Below, one piece after another: positions 15,118 through 24,409 of a stretch of DNA of 55,973 nucleotides. Under the pieces are notes generated by a model that did not search any database, was not told where the DNA came from, and saw only the letters and a list, made by a program, of their open reading frames with translations. The position numbers and the translations under genes were made by a program. The stretch's first letter is position 1; the number at the start of each line of letters is the position of its first letter. The stretch spans positions 1 through 55,973 of the forward strand of contig JABXIQ010000020.1 in NCBI GenBank assembly GCA_013373015.1, read 5' to 3'. The DNA comes from Kangiellaceae bacterium. Its GTDB lineage: Bacteria; Pseudomonadota; Gammaproteobacteria; Enterobacterales; Kangiellaceae.

Positions 15118-17169
15118 ATGAAATTCACACTTATAATTGCAGCTTTTTTCCTTACTTTTCCCATTTGCTGCTTCCCTACTGTCAGCAAGGCTAACCAGCC
15201 ATATGCGCACATCGAGTTTCATTCTATGCAATCCGAAAATACTTTTGAACAAATGCCCTTAACCACCAATATCGAAACCGATATTAACAGTATTGTTGCA
15301 AGAACACGCATAACACAGACTTTTAAAAATAATACCGTCGATTGGTTGGAGGGTGTTTATCGCTTCCCTTTACCTGAAGATGCAGCAGTTGATACATTAT
15401 TAATGCATATTGGTGAGCGAATTATTGAAGGTGAAATACAGGAAAAACAACAGGCAGAGAAAACTTACCAACAAGCCAAAGCACAAGGACAGAAAGCGAG
15501 TTTAGTCAAGCAAGAACGTGCAAACTTATTCACCACTAAACTAGCAAACATAGCCCCAAATGAAACTATTAAAATATCCATAGAATTCCAACAACTGATC
15601 CGCGTTGATGGCACCCAATTCAGTTTGCGTATGCCACTTGGAATAACGCCACGCTATGAGCCATCTGGTAAAAACCACGTATCTCATCAGCAGAATGAAG
15701 TGCTGGCTACAGATGATAATGATTTATATAAGTCACAAGCAGCGACAGAAAGTCCTCTTCCAAAAACCGTTACTCAATTTAACACCGAGCAGCAGCCAAA
15801 GCGTTCCGTTTATTTCAACATTAACCTTAATCCAGGTTTTGACCTATCTGAATTAACCAGTCCGAGCCATACGATCACTAGCCAGCAATATGCCGATCGC
15901 TATCAAATCACTTTGCAAAATCCGGCTCAAGCAGAACAAGATTTTATTCTCAATTGGCAACCTCAATTAGGTCAAACACCAAAAGTGGCATTATTCAGTG
16001 AAATCCATAACGGTTTTAATTACCACTTACTTATGATGGTTCCACCCACTCATGATCTCATTCAACAACAAATTCAACCCCGTGAAATGATTTTTGTTGT
16101 TGATTCATCTGGCTCAATGTCGGGACAATCAATGCATCAAGCTCAAGCAGGGCTTCGTTATGCATTAAGCCAACTTAATTCTCAGGACAGCTTTAATATC
16201 ATCGACTTTGATCATCAAGCACGCAATCTTTTTGCGGATGCAGTGCCTGTCTCAGATCAACATTTAGTACTTGCCAATAACTTTATTGATAACCTTGATG
16301 CTAATGGTGGAACCGAAATTGCATCTGCCGTTAATCAAGCTTTGACTAAACCCAATAGTGACAAATTACGCCAAGTTATCTTCATGACTGACGGCAGTAT
16401 CGGCAATGAACAACAAATATTTTCTTTGATTCAAAACCGTTTAGGTAACAACCGCTTATTTACTGTGGGTATTGGTGCAGCCCCTAATAGCTATTTCATG
16501 AAGAAAGCCGCAGAGCACGGTCGTGGTACTTTCACCTATATTGCTAATGTCAATGAAGTCAAAAGCAAGCTTAATACCCTTTTTGAAAAATTACGTTACC
16601 CTGTTTTAAGTAGTTTACAATTACAACAAGGGCCTTTGGCTACTATCGACCTTCAGCCAAAGTACTTGCCAGATTTATATTTAGGCGAAGTCTTATACGC
16701 AAGCTATCGTATACCTATTGGCACCAACTTTCCTTTACAAATACAAGGCAAAACCGATAGCTATAGTTGGAACTTCGATTTGCCAGCAGTAGTTAATGGT
16801 CATGATCAAGGTGTTGCCAAACTATGGGCGCGCATGAAGATTGAATCTTTAACCAATGAGCTGCACCATAAAGGATCCGATAGTCAACAAATCAAGCAGT
16901 CGATCACTGACACAGCGCTTACTTTCCATTTGGTCAGCGATTACACCAGTTTAGTTGCCGTGGACAAAACACCCGCTCGCGCGCAAGAACATCTCAAACA
17001 ATTGGATATGAAAAACCGTTTACCTAAAGGTTCGGCAGCACCAAAAGTTCATGGCTATCCTCAAGGCGCTACTGATACTAACTTGATGTTGCTTATTGGT
17101 TTATTGAGCTTGTTCTTAGCGGCTTTATTCTTTTTCTACGATAAGAGAAGACCTCATGAGTTGGCTTAA
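15118..17169 (+). CDS. Marine proteobacterial sortase target: VIT and von Willebrand A protein
   Basis: 683 residues from ATG 15118, which has AGGAG 5 nt upstream. Signal peptide at 1-25; VIT domain at about 35-180 (TRITQTFKNNTVDWLEGVYRFPLP, IEGEIQEKQQAEKTY); vWA domain from about 325 with an intact MIDAS start DSSGSMSG and later MTDGSIGN. The C-terminal sorting region has PQGATDTNL, a hydrophobic helix of about 20 residues and the basic tail DKRR. The gene overlaps the sortase gene by 14 nt, so the two are translationally coupled and this protein is almost certainly the sortase's substrate. The recognition motif differs from a canonical LPxTG. Confidence 0.9.
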   Translation: MKFTLIIAAFFLTFPICCFPTVSKANQPYAHIEFHSMQSENTFEQMPLTTNIETDINSIVARTRITQTFKNNTVDWLEGVYRFPLPEDAAVDTLLMHIGERIIEGEIQEKQQAEKTYQQAKAQGQKASLVKQERANLFTTKLANIAPNETIKISIEFQQLIRVDGTQFSLRMPLGITPRYEPSGKNHVSHQQNEVLATDDNDLYKSQAATESPLPKTVTQFNTEQQPKRSVYFNINLNPGFDLSELTSPSHTITSQQYADRYQITLQNPAQAEQDFILNWQPQLGQTPKVALFSEIHNGFNYHLLMMVPPTHDLIQQQIQPREMIFVVDSSGSMSGQSMHQAQAGLRYALSQLNSQDSFNIIDFDHQARNLFADAVPVSDQHLVLANNFIDNLDANGGTEIASAVNQALTKPNSDKLRQVIFMTDGSIGNEQQIFSLIQNRLGNNRLFTVGIGAAPNSYFMKKAAEHGRGTFTYIANVNEVKSKLNTLFEKLRYPVLSSLQLQQGPLATIDLQPKYLPDLYLGEVLYASYRIPIGTNFPLQIQGKTDSYSWNFDLPAVVNGHDQGVAKLWARMKIESLTNELHHKGSDSQQIKQSITDTALTFHLVSDYTSLVAVDKTPARAQEHLKQLDMKNRLPKGSAAPKVHGYPQGATDTNLMLLIGLLSLFLAALFFFYDKRRPHELA

Positions 17170-17725
17170 ACGTAATACTGTTTTAGTCGTCCTTCTTGCC
17201 ATCAGCCTCAGTGCTTTTGGCAAGGGATTTTATATCAAGGGCAAAGCAATAGTTGCTCAAGTTTTATTAGAACAAGCATGGCAGGAAACACTAAAAACTC
17301 AACAAACGGTTAAACCTTGGTCTTGGGCGGATACTTTTCCTATAGCAAAACTTAACATTCCCACACTTAACATCGAGCAAATCGTACTATCGGGAGCATC
17401 AGGACGCAATTTAGCCTTTGGACCAGGATTACTACTATCCAGTGACTCACCTGAAAAACAAGGCTATTCAATTATTGGCGGCCATAGAGATACTCACTTT
17501 AAATTCTTAAAAGAGTTAAAAATTGGCCAAAAGGTGTTTCTACAAGATAAAGATGGCAATATGCATCAATATGAAATTACCACAACAGAGATTCACAACA
17601 TCGAAACAGATAAGATTTTGGATCGTGGCGAAAATCAGCTAACTCTTGTCACCTGCTATCCCTTTGATACGCTCGAAACTGGCGGACCACTAAGATATTT
17701 AGTGCATGCTGAAAAACTTCGCTAA
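17156..17725 (+). CDS. Class GN sortase
   Basis: 189 residues. An N-terminal membrane helix at about 8-24 is followed by the sortase barrel, with catalytic His110 (IGGHRDTHF), Cys167 (LVTCYPFD) and Arg180 (GGPLRYLV). It matches the small class GN sortases found in gram-negative marine proteobacteria, each paired with one dedicated target. It starts inside the last 14 nt of the target gene. It should cleave the target's C-terminal signal and transfer it to an unknown acceptor in the envelope. Confidence 0.92.
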   Translation: MSWLKRNTVLVVLLAISLSAFGKGFYIKGKAIVAQVLLEQAWQETLKTQQTVKPWSWADTFPIAKLNIPTLNIEQIVLSGASGRNLAFGPGLLLSSDSPEKQGYSIIGGHRDTHFKFLKELKIGQKVFLQDKDGNMHQYEITTTEIHNIETDKILDRGENQLTLVTCYPFDTLETGGPLRYLVHAEKLR

Positions 17726-17817
17726 TGAACATAGGGACAACATTGACACTTTAAAAAACTGTTCTTATAAATTAAGCTGTTACAATCGTTTTCATATACT
17801 GTTATGTTAGGTGCTCA

Positions 17818-18297
17818 ATGAGATACTTCGCAATTATTTTGCTTTTTGTTTTTGGCTCAAACTCCGCAGCAGATGAAGGTGAATATGATTTGTCTCCCTT
17901 GTGTGATCAACTCTACAAGATTTCAACTTCGGCATTAATGTATAAAGAAAATGGTATGACTAAAGAAGAGCTATTGGCTCCGTTGCCAGACTTGGCAACT
18001 TTGCTTGTTATGCCATTCTCCAAGAAAAAGATTCTAGCGCAAAACATGCATCGTATAGCTGATGAGATTTATAATTTTGATGGGCTTGAAATGAGGTCGT
18101 ATTCTGCATACACAGCTGAATCCTGCCACAGAGGACTCAAAAACCTGTCTGTGCCAGAAAGCTTCGAAGAAGCATATCCTAAATTACTGAAGTGCAATGA
18201 GATTGAATCATCAGATGAAAGAATCAACTGTGGCATGGCTGTATCTGGATCAATAGTTGAACGTGGAAAAAATGCACCTAACAAACAAATTCGGTAA
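17818..18297 (+). CDS. Small secreted protein of unknown function
   Basis: 159 residues. A signal peptide (RYFAIILLFVFGSNSAAD) is followed by a helical domain with four cysteines in the mature part (LCDQLY, SCHRGL, KCNEIE, NCGMAV), which could form two disulfides in the periplasm. I do not recognise the family. It lies 92 nt after the sortase gene with a weak AGG before the ATG and is followed by a hairpin at 18304. Coding status is supported by the signal peptide and the cysteine pattern. Confidence 0.65.
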   Translation: MRYFAIILLFVFGSNSAADEGEYDLSPLCDQLYKISTSALMYKENGMTKEELLAPLPDLATLLVMPFSKKKILAQNMHRIADEIYNFDGLEMRSYSAYTAESCHRGLKNLSVPESFEEAYPKLLKCNEIESSDERINCGMAVSGSIVERGKNAPNKQIR

Positions 18298-18303
18298 ACG
18301 TAG

Positions 18304-18328
18304 GTTGGGGTAAATAATGAACCCCAAC
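18304..18328. terminator. Hairpin between convergent genes
   Basis: Perfect 8-bp stem GTTGGGGT / ACCCCAAC with a 9-nt loop, 7 nt after the small secreted gene. No good T tract on either strand, so termination is possible but not certain. Confidence 0.45.
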
Positions 18329-18376
18329 AATTCTAATTTATTGTCAGGGTTCACAAACTTACTACAAATCGCAAGA

Positions 18377-18889
18377 TTATTTTCTTTCTAAGGTTACAAA
18401 CTGATAATTATAGGGATTTTTCTCATCAGCTTGATGCTGCTCTCTTGAAACTTCTTGCCATTCCATATGATCCCAAGCAGGGAAATGGGCATCGCCAGCA
18501 GTTTCCAGATCAATAAAGGTTAAATACAATTTATCCGCTTGATCGATCATTTGATGATAAATATTCGAGCCACCAATAATCATAATTTCATCAACACTAG
18601 GATCAATGTTTTTTGCCGCTTCGATAGCTGCTTCTAAGCTAGTAACCGTTTGGCATTTATCATTAAAAAAGTCCGTTCTATACCCTGCATCACGACTGAT
18701 AATGATATTTTCACGATCTGGCAAAGCCATACCAATCGATTCATGGGTTTTACGTCCCATAATCACAGGTTTACCCATTGTCACAGCTTTGAAGTGCTTC
18801 AAATCAGCAGGCAAGTGCCATGGCATTTGATTATCTTTACCAATGACACGTCCATTGGCCATCGCCACAATTAAACTAATTTTTGGCAT
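18377..18889 (-). CDS. folA: Dihydrofolate reductase
   Basis: 170 residues from ATG 18889 (AGGAAG 8 nt upstream; the longer frame to 18955 runs into thyA and adds unrelated residues). Family landmarks are SLIVAMANGRVIGKDNQMPWHLPADLKHF in segments, the Asp/Trp active-site region, VIMGRKTHESIG, and IMIIGGSNIYHQM for NADPH. It reduces dihydrofolate to tetrahydrofolate. It follows thyA by 25 nt in the same direction, which pairs the producer of dihydrofolate with the enzyme that recycles it. Confidence 0.96.
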   Translation of the reverse strand: MPKISLIVAMANGRVIGKDNQMPWHLPADLKHFKAVTMGKPVIMGRKTHESIGMALPDRENIIISRDAGYRTDFFNDKCQTVTSLEAAIEAAKNIDPSVDEIMIIGGSNIYHQMIDQADKLYLTFIDLETAGDAHFPAWDHMEWQEVSREQHQADEKNPYNYQFVTLERK

Positions 18890-18914
18890 TGTCTTATCTT
18901 CCTTAGCCAACAAA

Positions 18915-19709
18915 CTAAACGGCCACAGGCGCTTTAATGTGCGGATGAGACTCATAGCCTACAATCTCGAAATCTTCAAATTGGTAATCAAATAGCGAAT
19001 CTGGTTTGCGCTTAATCACTAACTTTGGCAACGACAAAGTATCACGCGATAACTGCTCTTTAGCTTGCTCAAAATGATTGCTATACAAATGTACATCGCC
19101 ACCTGTCCAAATAAACTCACCAACATCTAAGCCCACTTGCTCGGCCATCATATGAGTTAGCAAGGCATAAGAAGCGATATTAAAAGGCACGCCCAAGAAA
19201 ATATCACAACTGCGCTGATAGAGCTGGCACGACAATTTGCCATTCGCTACATAAAACTGGAATAGTGAGTGGCAAGGTGGCAGTGCCATTTCATCGGCTA
19301 CGCCAGGGTTGTAAGCCACCACCATTAGACGACGGCTGTTTGGGTTATTTTTAATTTGCTCAAGTACGTTTGAGATTTGATCAACGGTTGTGCCGTCTGG
19401 CTTTTTCCAAGAACGCCATTGTTCGCCATAGACTGGGCCAAGGTCGCCATTTTCATCAGCCCATTCATCCCAAATTGACACACCATTGTCTTTCAAATAC
19501 TTGATATTGGTATCACCATTTAGGAACCATAACAGTTCATAAATGATTGATCGTAAGTGCAGCTTTTTGGTGGTAACCAATGGAAAACCTTCTTGCAAGT
19601 CAAAGCGCATTTGGTGACCAAACACACTGCGCGTTCCAGTCCCAGTTCTATCACCTTTGTCTTCGCCATTTTCAAGAACGTGGCGCATCATATCTAAATA
19701 TTGTTTCAT
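18915..19709 (-). CDS. thyA: Thymidylate synthase
   Basis: 264 residues, identical in length to E. coli ThyA. The catalytic cysteine lies in [10 protein letters not shown] at residue 146, the same position as in E. coli; [11 protein letters not shown] and the dUMP-binding QLYQRSCD are also intact. It methylates dUMP using methylene-tetrahydrofolate and produces dihydrofolate. It sits between lgt and folA, all on the minus strand, matching the common lgt-thyA order. Confidence 0.97.
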   Translation of the reverse strand: MKQYLDMMRHVLENGEDKGDRTGTGTRSVFGHQMRFDLQEGFPLVTTKKLHLRSIIYELLWFLNGDTNIKYLKDNGVSIWDEWADENGDLGPVYGEQWRSWKKPDGTTVDQISNVLEQIKNNPNSRRLMVVAYNPGVADEMALPPCHSLFQFYVANGKLSCQLYQRSCDIFLGVPFNIASYALLTHMMAEQVGLDVGEFIWTGGDVHLYSNHFEQAKEQLSRDTLSLPKLVIKRKPDSLFDYQFEDFEIVGYESHPHIKAPVAV

Positions 19710-19751
19710 AACTGCTTTTCTTAAATCGTTTTTTATAAACTGTTGTAAATA

Positions 19752-20555
19752 CTATTTTTGCTTGCTGTTATAAGCTGTATATAACAGATAAGCCCCTAAA
19801 AGTATCATTGGTACACACAAAACCTGCCCCATGGTAAGCCATGAAATGACTTTACCCAAGTGCTCATCTGGCTCACGGAAAAACTCAATTGCAAAGCGGA
19901 AGGCGCCATAACCTAATAGGAACAGACCAGACACGGCGCGTCTAGGGCGCTGCTTTGCAGAGTAAAGCCAAAGAATAATAAATAATATTAAGCCTTCAAA
20001 TAAAGCTTCGTACAATTGCGAGGGGTGGCGCAATAAGCCTAAACGGTCATCTGGAAAACGCATGGCAAAGAAAAAATCTGGGCTGGCTTCACGCCCCCAT
20101 AACTCGCCATTAATAAAGTTTCCAATTCGCCCAAATAACAAACCCAATGGTGCTAATGGAGTGATAAAATCTGCTACTTCAAAGAAGTTTTTCTTGCTTC
20201 TACGAGCAAAATACATCACGCCAACAATAACCCCTAATAAGCCACCATGGAATGACATACCGCCTTCATTGATCTTGAACAGATACCAAAAATCCTGCTT
20301 CCACCATTCCATACCATAGAACAACACATAACCTACTCGCCCGCCGATGATTACGCCTAAAAAAGCATAAAACAGAAAGTCGGCAACTTGATCTTTCGTC
20401 CAACCCCGGCTTTGACCATTAGCAAAAGGCTGCGTTGCGCGATAGTTACCAAGAACCCAAGCCGCAATAAAACCCAATAAATACATCAAGCCATACCAAC
20501 GTAACGCTAATGGGCCAATTTCAAAGATGATTGGATCAATTTTTGGAAAATCCAT
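19752..20555 (-). CDS. lgt: Phosphatidylglycerol-prolipoprotein diacylglyceryl transferase
   Basis: 267 residues with about seven membrane helices. Lgt signatures are present: ALRWYGLMYL near the N-terminus, GGMSFHGGLLG, and GRIGNFINGELWG with the essential Arg and Asn. It transfers diacylglyceryl from phosphatidylglycerol to the lipobox cysteine of prolipoproteins at the inner membrane. It lies between a TSUP transporter gene and thyA; lgt-thyA coupling is widespread in gammaproteobacteria. Confidence 0.96.
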   Translation of the reverse strand: MDFPKIDPIIFEIGPLALRWYGLMYLLGFIAAWVLGNYRATQPFANGQSRGWTKDQVADFLFYAFLGVIIGGRVGYVLFYGMEWWKQDFWYLFKINEGGMSFHGGLLGVIVGVMYFARRSKKNFFEVADFITPLAPLGLLFGRIGNFINGELWGREASPDFFFAMRFPDDRLGLLRHPSQLYEALFEGLILFIILWLYSAKQRPRRAVSGLFLLGYGAFRFAIEFFREPDEHLGKVISWLTMGQVLCVPMILLGAYLLYTAYNSKQK

Positions 20556-20603
20556 AAAAATATCTATTCTTCTATTCGTTTAATGATTGTCTAAGCAATT
20601 GTT

Positions 20604-21410
20604 TTATATATGTTTTATAATGATTTTAATGCCAATTACGATCAGTAACACAGCAAAAATTCGTTTTACCATTAGCGTAGGTAGCTTGTGCGCTAACCAT
20701 GCCCCAAAAGGAGCTGTTGCCACCGAGCCGACAGCAATGGCAATCATAGCAGGTAGATAGACATAGCCCAAATGATAATCAGGCAAATCTGGTACATTCC
20801 AGCCTAATAACACATAGCCAACCGTTGCCATTATCGCTAATGGCAAACCACAAGTCGCCGCCGTGCCAATCGCTTTGACCAACTGCTGCTTATGATACAA
20901 CAAATAGGGCACCACCAAACTACCACCGCCAATACCTACTAGCGATGATATAGCACCCATAAATAAGCCAGCAGGGCCTGTTTCGGCAAACCGCAAGGGC
21001 TTACCCTGAGCTTGAGGTAATTTATCCATCATCAAGCGAATGCCCATTAAGATAGAAAAAGCTCCAAACACCCAAGCCAACCATTCAGTATTCATCAGTT
21101 TTGCTACATATGCGCCCAACAGAGCCCCTAAAGCAATCCCAGGCATCAACAACTTACTAAGCGGCACAGATACTGAGCCGCGACGATAGTGCGCCAATGC
21201 TGAAGAGATCGATGTAAAACAAATAGTCGCCATTGAGGTTGCCAAAGCCATATGCATCAAGTGTTGCTCTGGCGCTCCAATCATCGGCAACAACCAAATC
21301 ATTGCTGGCACAATGATCAAACCGCCACCGATACCTAGCAATCCTGCAAAAACCCCATTGACCAATCCCAAAACCAACAGGAGAATGATAAGGTATGCAT
21401 CTAAAGTCAT
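20604..21410 (-). CDS. TSUP family (TauE/SafE) transporter
   Basis: 268 residues with eight predicted membrane helices. Two glycine-rich repeats typical of the TauE/SafE (YfcA) family are visible: NGVFAGLLGIGGGLIIVPAM near residue 20 and GAISSLVGIGGGSLVVPYLL near residue 150. Members export sulfite, sulfoacetate or other anions; the substrate cannot be predicted. It is 49 nt upstream of lgt in the same direction and diverges from the TANGO2-like gene. Confidence 0.9.
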   Translation of the reverse strand: MTLDAYLIILLLVLGLVNGVFAGLLGIGGGLIIVPAMIWLLPMIGAPEQHLMHMALATSMATICFTSISSALAHYRRGSVSVPLSKLLMPGIALGALLGAYVAKLMNTEWLAWVFGAFSILMGIRLMMDKLPQAQGKPLRFAETGPAGLFMGAISSLVGIGGGSLVVPYLLYHKQQLVKAIGTAATCGLPLAIMATVGYVLLGWNVPDLPDYHLGYVYLPAMIAIAVGSVATAPFGAWLAHKLPTLMVKRIFAVLLIVIGIKIIIKHI

Positions 21411-21463
21411 CTTGGTGCCTTATTTAACCTTCTTTTATTAATGAGTAGGAAATATCTACAATT

Positions 21464-22273
21464 ATGTGTTTAGTGGTATTCGCCGTTCAACAACATCCTG
21501 ATTACCCATTAATTATTGCGGCAAATCGAGATGAATTTTTTGACCGCCCTACTGAGCCTGCTCACTATTGGCCTAGAAATGGCGATATATTGGCCGGCAA
21601 AGATAACGAAGCTGGTGGCACTTGGCTAGGCATCAATCGTCAAGGCTACTTTTCGGCAGTTACCAATATTCGCCGCTTTCCCCAACAACAGATTGGCAAG
21701 TTGTCTCGCGGTAAATTGATAGCCGATTATCTCGCTCTACAGCAAGACCCTCAGGCATTTTGCCAGCAGTTGCAGCAAACTGCGAGCCATTATAGCCCGT
21801 TTAACCTTTTTGTAGGAAAACTTAGCCGAAACACCAACCAACTTTACTATTTCAACAATCAACAACAACAAGAGCAAATCATTGACCAGGGTATTCATGC
21901 TATCAGTAATGGACTATTAAACGAGAAATGGTCGAAAGTTTCAGCAATAGAGCAACGTTTTGAGAAAGCGTTAAACCAAGATTTAGACTCGCAAACTATT
22001 GGCCCTCATAGCCTATTAAGTCTTTTACGTAGCACCGAAAAGCTCACGGACAAGGCTTTACCTAATACAGGCATAGAGCCACAATATGAGCAGCACCTTT
22101 CCAGTGCCTTTATCGACCCACTCGAAATCAATGGCCGAACCTACGGTACACGCAGTCAAACTTTTATTAGTATTAATAATGATTTTGAATGCCATTATTT
22201 TGAAATACAGCTCAATTCTGAGCAACAAATTATCTCTGAGATGGATTTTAAGTTACAGTTATCTGTAAGCTAA
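21464..22273 (+). CDS. TANGO2/NRDE family protein
   Basis: 269 residues. It begins directly with MCLVVFAVQQHPDYPLIIAANRDEFFDRPT, containing the Cys2 and NRDE motif that name the family; GGTWLGINRQGYFSAVTNIR and SNGLLN are also family blocks. The N-terminal Cys after Met resembles an Ntn-hydrolase start. Relatives have been linked to heme trafficking and to lipid metabolism, but the bacterial role is unsettled. It is divergent from the TSUP gene and 24 nt upstream of the DUF938 gene. Confidence 0.88.
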   Translation: MCLVVFAVQQHPDYPLIIAANRDEFFDRPTEPAHYWPRNGDILAGKDNEAGGTWLGINRQGYFSAVTNIRRFPQQQIGKLSRGKLIADYLALQQDPQAFCQQLQQTASHYSPFNLFVGKLSRNTNQLYYFNNQQQQEQIIDQGIHAISNGLLNEKWSKVSAIEQRFEKALNQDLDSQTIGPHSLLSLLRSTEKLTDKALPNTGIEPQYEQHLSSAFIDPLEINGRTYGTRSQTFISINNDFECHYFEIQLNSEQQIISEMDFKLQLSVS

Positions 22274-22297
22274 TACGATAGCTCAAAGGTATTATTT

Positions 22298-22897
22298 ATG
22301 CGTCAATTCAGTGAAGCATGTGAACGTAATCGAGATCCTATTCTTGATGTCATCAAACCCTATTTATCTTACGCCAAAGAAGTTTTGGAAATTGGCTCTG
22401 GCACAGGCCAACACGCGGTTTATTTCGCCGCAGCCATGCCGCATTTAATTTGGCATACTTCCGATTTGCGCAACAATCATCCATCCATTGTGGCATGGCT
22501 TGAGGCCAGTGAATTGCCAAACGTGCGCAAACCGCGAGAACTGAATGTCGGACAAAGAGTTTGGCCTGTCAATCAAGTGGATGCTGTTTTTACCGCCAAT
22601 ACCAGCCATATTATGGCTTGGGAGCGCGTCCGAGATATGTTTGCTGGTGTCAATCGGGTATTAAAACCAGGCGGTCATTTCTTAATTTACAGCCCCTTTA
22701 ACGTCAATGGCAAATTCACCTCTGAATCGAATGAAAAATTCGACCAATGGTTAAAGCAACAAGATCCAGAAAGTGGTATTCGCGATTATGATGATATGAA
22801 TCGAGTTGCTCGCCATAATGGACTATCTTTAATAAAACGCCACGAGATGCCTGCTAATAATATGCTCTTGGCTTATCAGAAAAGTTCGAGCATTTAG
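22298..22897 (+). CDS. DUF938 SAM-dependent methyltransferase
   Basis: 199 residues. DUF938 start FSEACERNRDPIL, SAM motif I VLEIGSGTGQHAVYFA (about 31-46), then SDLR, NTSHIMAW and VLKPGGHFLIYSPF. The family is widespread but has no assigned substrate. It follows the TANGO2-like gene closely and converges with rppH, with only 31 nt between the ends and no evident terminator. Confidence 0.88.
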   Translation: MRQFSEACERNRDPILDVIKPYLSYAKEVLEIGSGTGQHAVYFAAAMPHLIWHTSDLRNNHPSIVAWLEASELPNVRKPRELNVGQRVWPVNQVDAVFTANTSHIMAWERVRDMFAGVNRVLKPGGHFLIYSPFNVNGKFTSESNEKFDQWLKQQDPESGIRDYDDMNRVARHNGLSLIKRHEMPANNMLLAYQKSSSI

Positions 22898-22928
22898 TTA
22901 GGCTTGACAGAGTACAGACAATGACGAG

Positions 22929-23606
22929 TTAGCCATTGCCTGCTTCTTTGTTGGCTCGATAGGGATGCCTTGGACGTCGTCGTCGATTACCCTGCTTATT
23001 TTGGCTGTTAGGGTTGGTGCCTTGTTTATGCGCTTGCTGTCGATCATTGCGTCGAGTTTCACGGCTTTGATGTACGCCTTGGCCTTGAGGGTTTTGTCCC
23101 TGATGACGCAGGCCTTGATAACCGTGTAACTGAAACTTGAACATGCTACCCATCAATTCTGACAGAGCCGCTCGATACACATCACGCTTAAAATTCACCA
23201 CATTACGCACAGGGTACCAATAATTTACCCATATAAAACCATCAAATTCAGGATGATCTGTAGCGGCAAAATCTATTTTGCTTTCATCGGCAACCAATTG
23301 TAATAAAAACCATTTTTGCTTTTGCCCAATACACAATGGTTGCGAATTTTGTCTGATTAAACGTTGCGGCAATCGGTATTTATACCAATGCTGCGTACTC
23401 CCTAGAATACGGACATCATCTTTTTCCAGGCCAACTTCTTCGTATAGTTCTCGGTACATGGTTTGCTCTGCACTCTCGCCAGGGTTGACACCACCCTGCG
23501 GAAATTGCCATGACGTTTGTCCAAATCGTCTCGTCCAGAGCAACTGGCCGTGGTTGTTGCAAATGATGATGCCGACGTTGGCTCTAAAGCCTTCTGCGTC
23601 GATCAT
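22929..23606 (-). CDS. rppH: RNA pyrophosphohydrolase with long basic C-terminal tail
   Basis: 225 residues. The Nudix box is intact ([23 protein letters not shown], about residues 38-60, with the REXXEE glutamates), preceded by [11 protein letters not shown] and [10 protein letters not shown] typical of RppH. The enzyme removes pyrophosphate from the 5' end of mRNA and so starts decay. The core ends near residue 160; an extra tail of about 65 residues is rich in Gln, Gly, Asn and Arg and ends in clusters such as GNRRRRPRH. Such a tail is likely disordered and RNA-binding; E. coli RppH has only 176 residues. Confidence 0.92.
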   Translation of the reverse strand: MIDAEGFRANVGIIICNNHGQLLWTRRFGQTSWQFPQGGVNPGESAEQTMYRELYEEVGLEKDDVRILGSTQHWYKYRLPQRLIRQNSQPLCIGQKQKWFLLQLVADESKIDFAATDHPEFDGFIWVNYWYPVRNVVNFKRDVYRAALSELMGSMFKFQLHGYQGLRHQGQNPQGQGVHQSRETRRNDRQQAHKQGTNPNSQNKQGNRRRRPRHPYRANKEAGNG

Positions 23607-23717
23607 CTATCTATCTCAGTATTAACTTTGTTATCATTGTTCCACAGAGTTAGAATTTCGACAATAATTATTTAACTAAACTATAATTCCAAACATACAA
23701 TTAGCACTTTATTATCA

Positions 23718-24374
23718 ATGGCTTATAAAACCCCACAACAACTGCTAGACAAAGCACAATCATTAGCTGGCTTTACACTTGGCGAGTTGGCCAGTAAATA
23801 TCAGGCAGATGTCCCTACACATTTGTTGCGAGAAAAAGGTTGGATAGGTCAATTTATTGAGTATTTGTTAGGCGCTAAATCAGGCTCTTTAGCGCAACCA
23901 GATTTCCCAGAGTTAGGTATTGAGCTAAAAACCATTCCCATTGATAGATATGGTCGACCACTTGAATCAACTTATGTCAGCGTTGTGCCTTTGAATAATC
24001 TCGCTGGATTGAGTTGGCATAACTCAGTTGTGCGCCATAAATTATTGCATGTTCTGTGGTTGCCGATCATTGCTGAAAAAGAAATCCCAATTGAACAGCG
24101 TCAAATTGCCATGCCTTTTTTATGGCATCCCAGCCAGCAGCAAGAGCAATTATTGCAACAAGATTTTGAAGATGTGATCGAAACTGTTGCGATGGGCAAG
24201 ATTGATCAGATTGATGCGCGGTTTGGTGAATTGATGCAAGTTCGTCCTAAAGCGGCAAACTCAAAAGCATTAACAGAAGCGATAGGCCCTGATGGTGAAA
24301 CCATTTTAACCTTACCTAGAGGTTTCTACTTACGACCTCAATTCACTCGCTCCATTTTAGACGAACAATTCTGA
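23718..24374 (+). CDS. mutH: DNA mismatch repair endonuclease MutH
   Basis: 218 residues. The active-site triad of MutH is present: Asp62 and, in ELGIELKTIP, Glu69 and Lys71 (equivalent to E. coli D70, E77 and K79). It nicks the unmethylated strand at hemimethylated GATC sites after MutS/MutL recognition. The presence of mutH implies a Dam-methylating gammaproteobacterium. It is divergent from rppH, as in several enterobacteria-like genomes, and converges with the TPR operon. Confidence 0.95.
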   Translation: MAYKTPQQLLDKAQSLAGFTLGELASKYQADVPTHLLREKGWIGQFIEYLLGAKSGSLAQPDFPELGIELKTIPIDRYGRPLESTYVSVVPLNNLAGLSWHNSVVRHKLLHVLWLPIIAEKEIPIEQRQIAMPFLWHPSQQQEQLLQQDFEDVIETVAMGKIDQIDARFGELMQVRPKAANSKALTEAIGPDGETILTLPRGFYLRPQFTRSILDEQF

Positions 24375-24409
24375 TTTACAGCATCAATTTTGGTAAATAT
24401 GTTTACCCA

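Noticed and set aside
24392-24407. GGTAAA/TTTACC hairpin between mutH and the TPR operon as a terminator
   Set aside because: The stem is only 6 bp with half A-T pairs and has no T tract on either strand, so termination cannot be supported.
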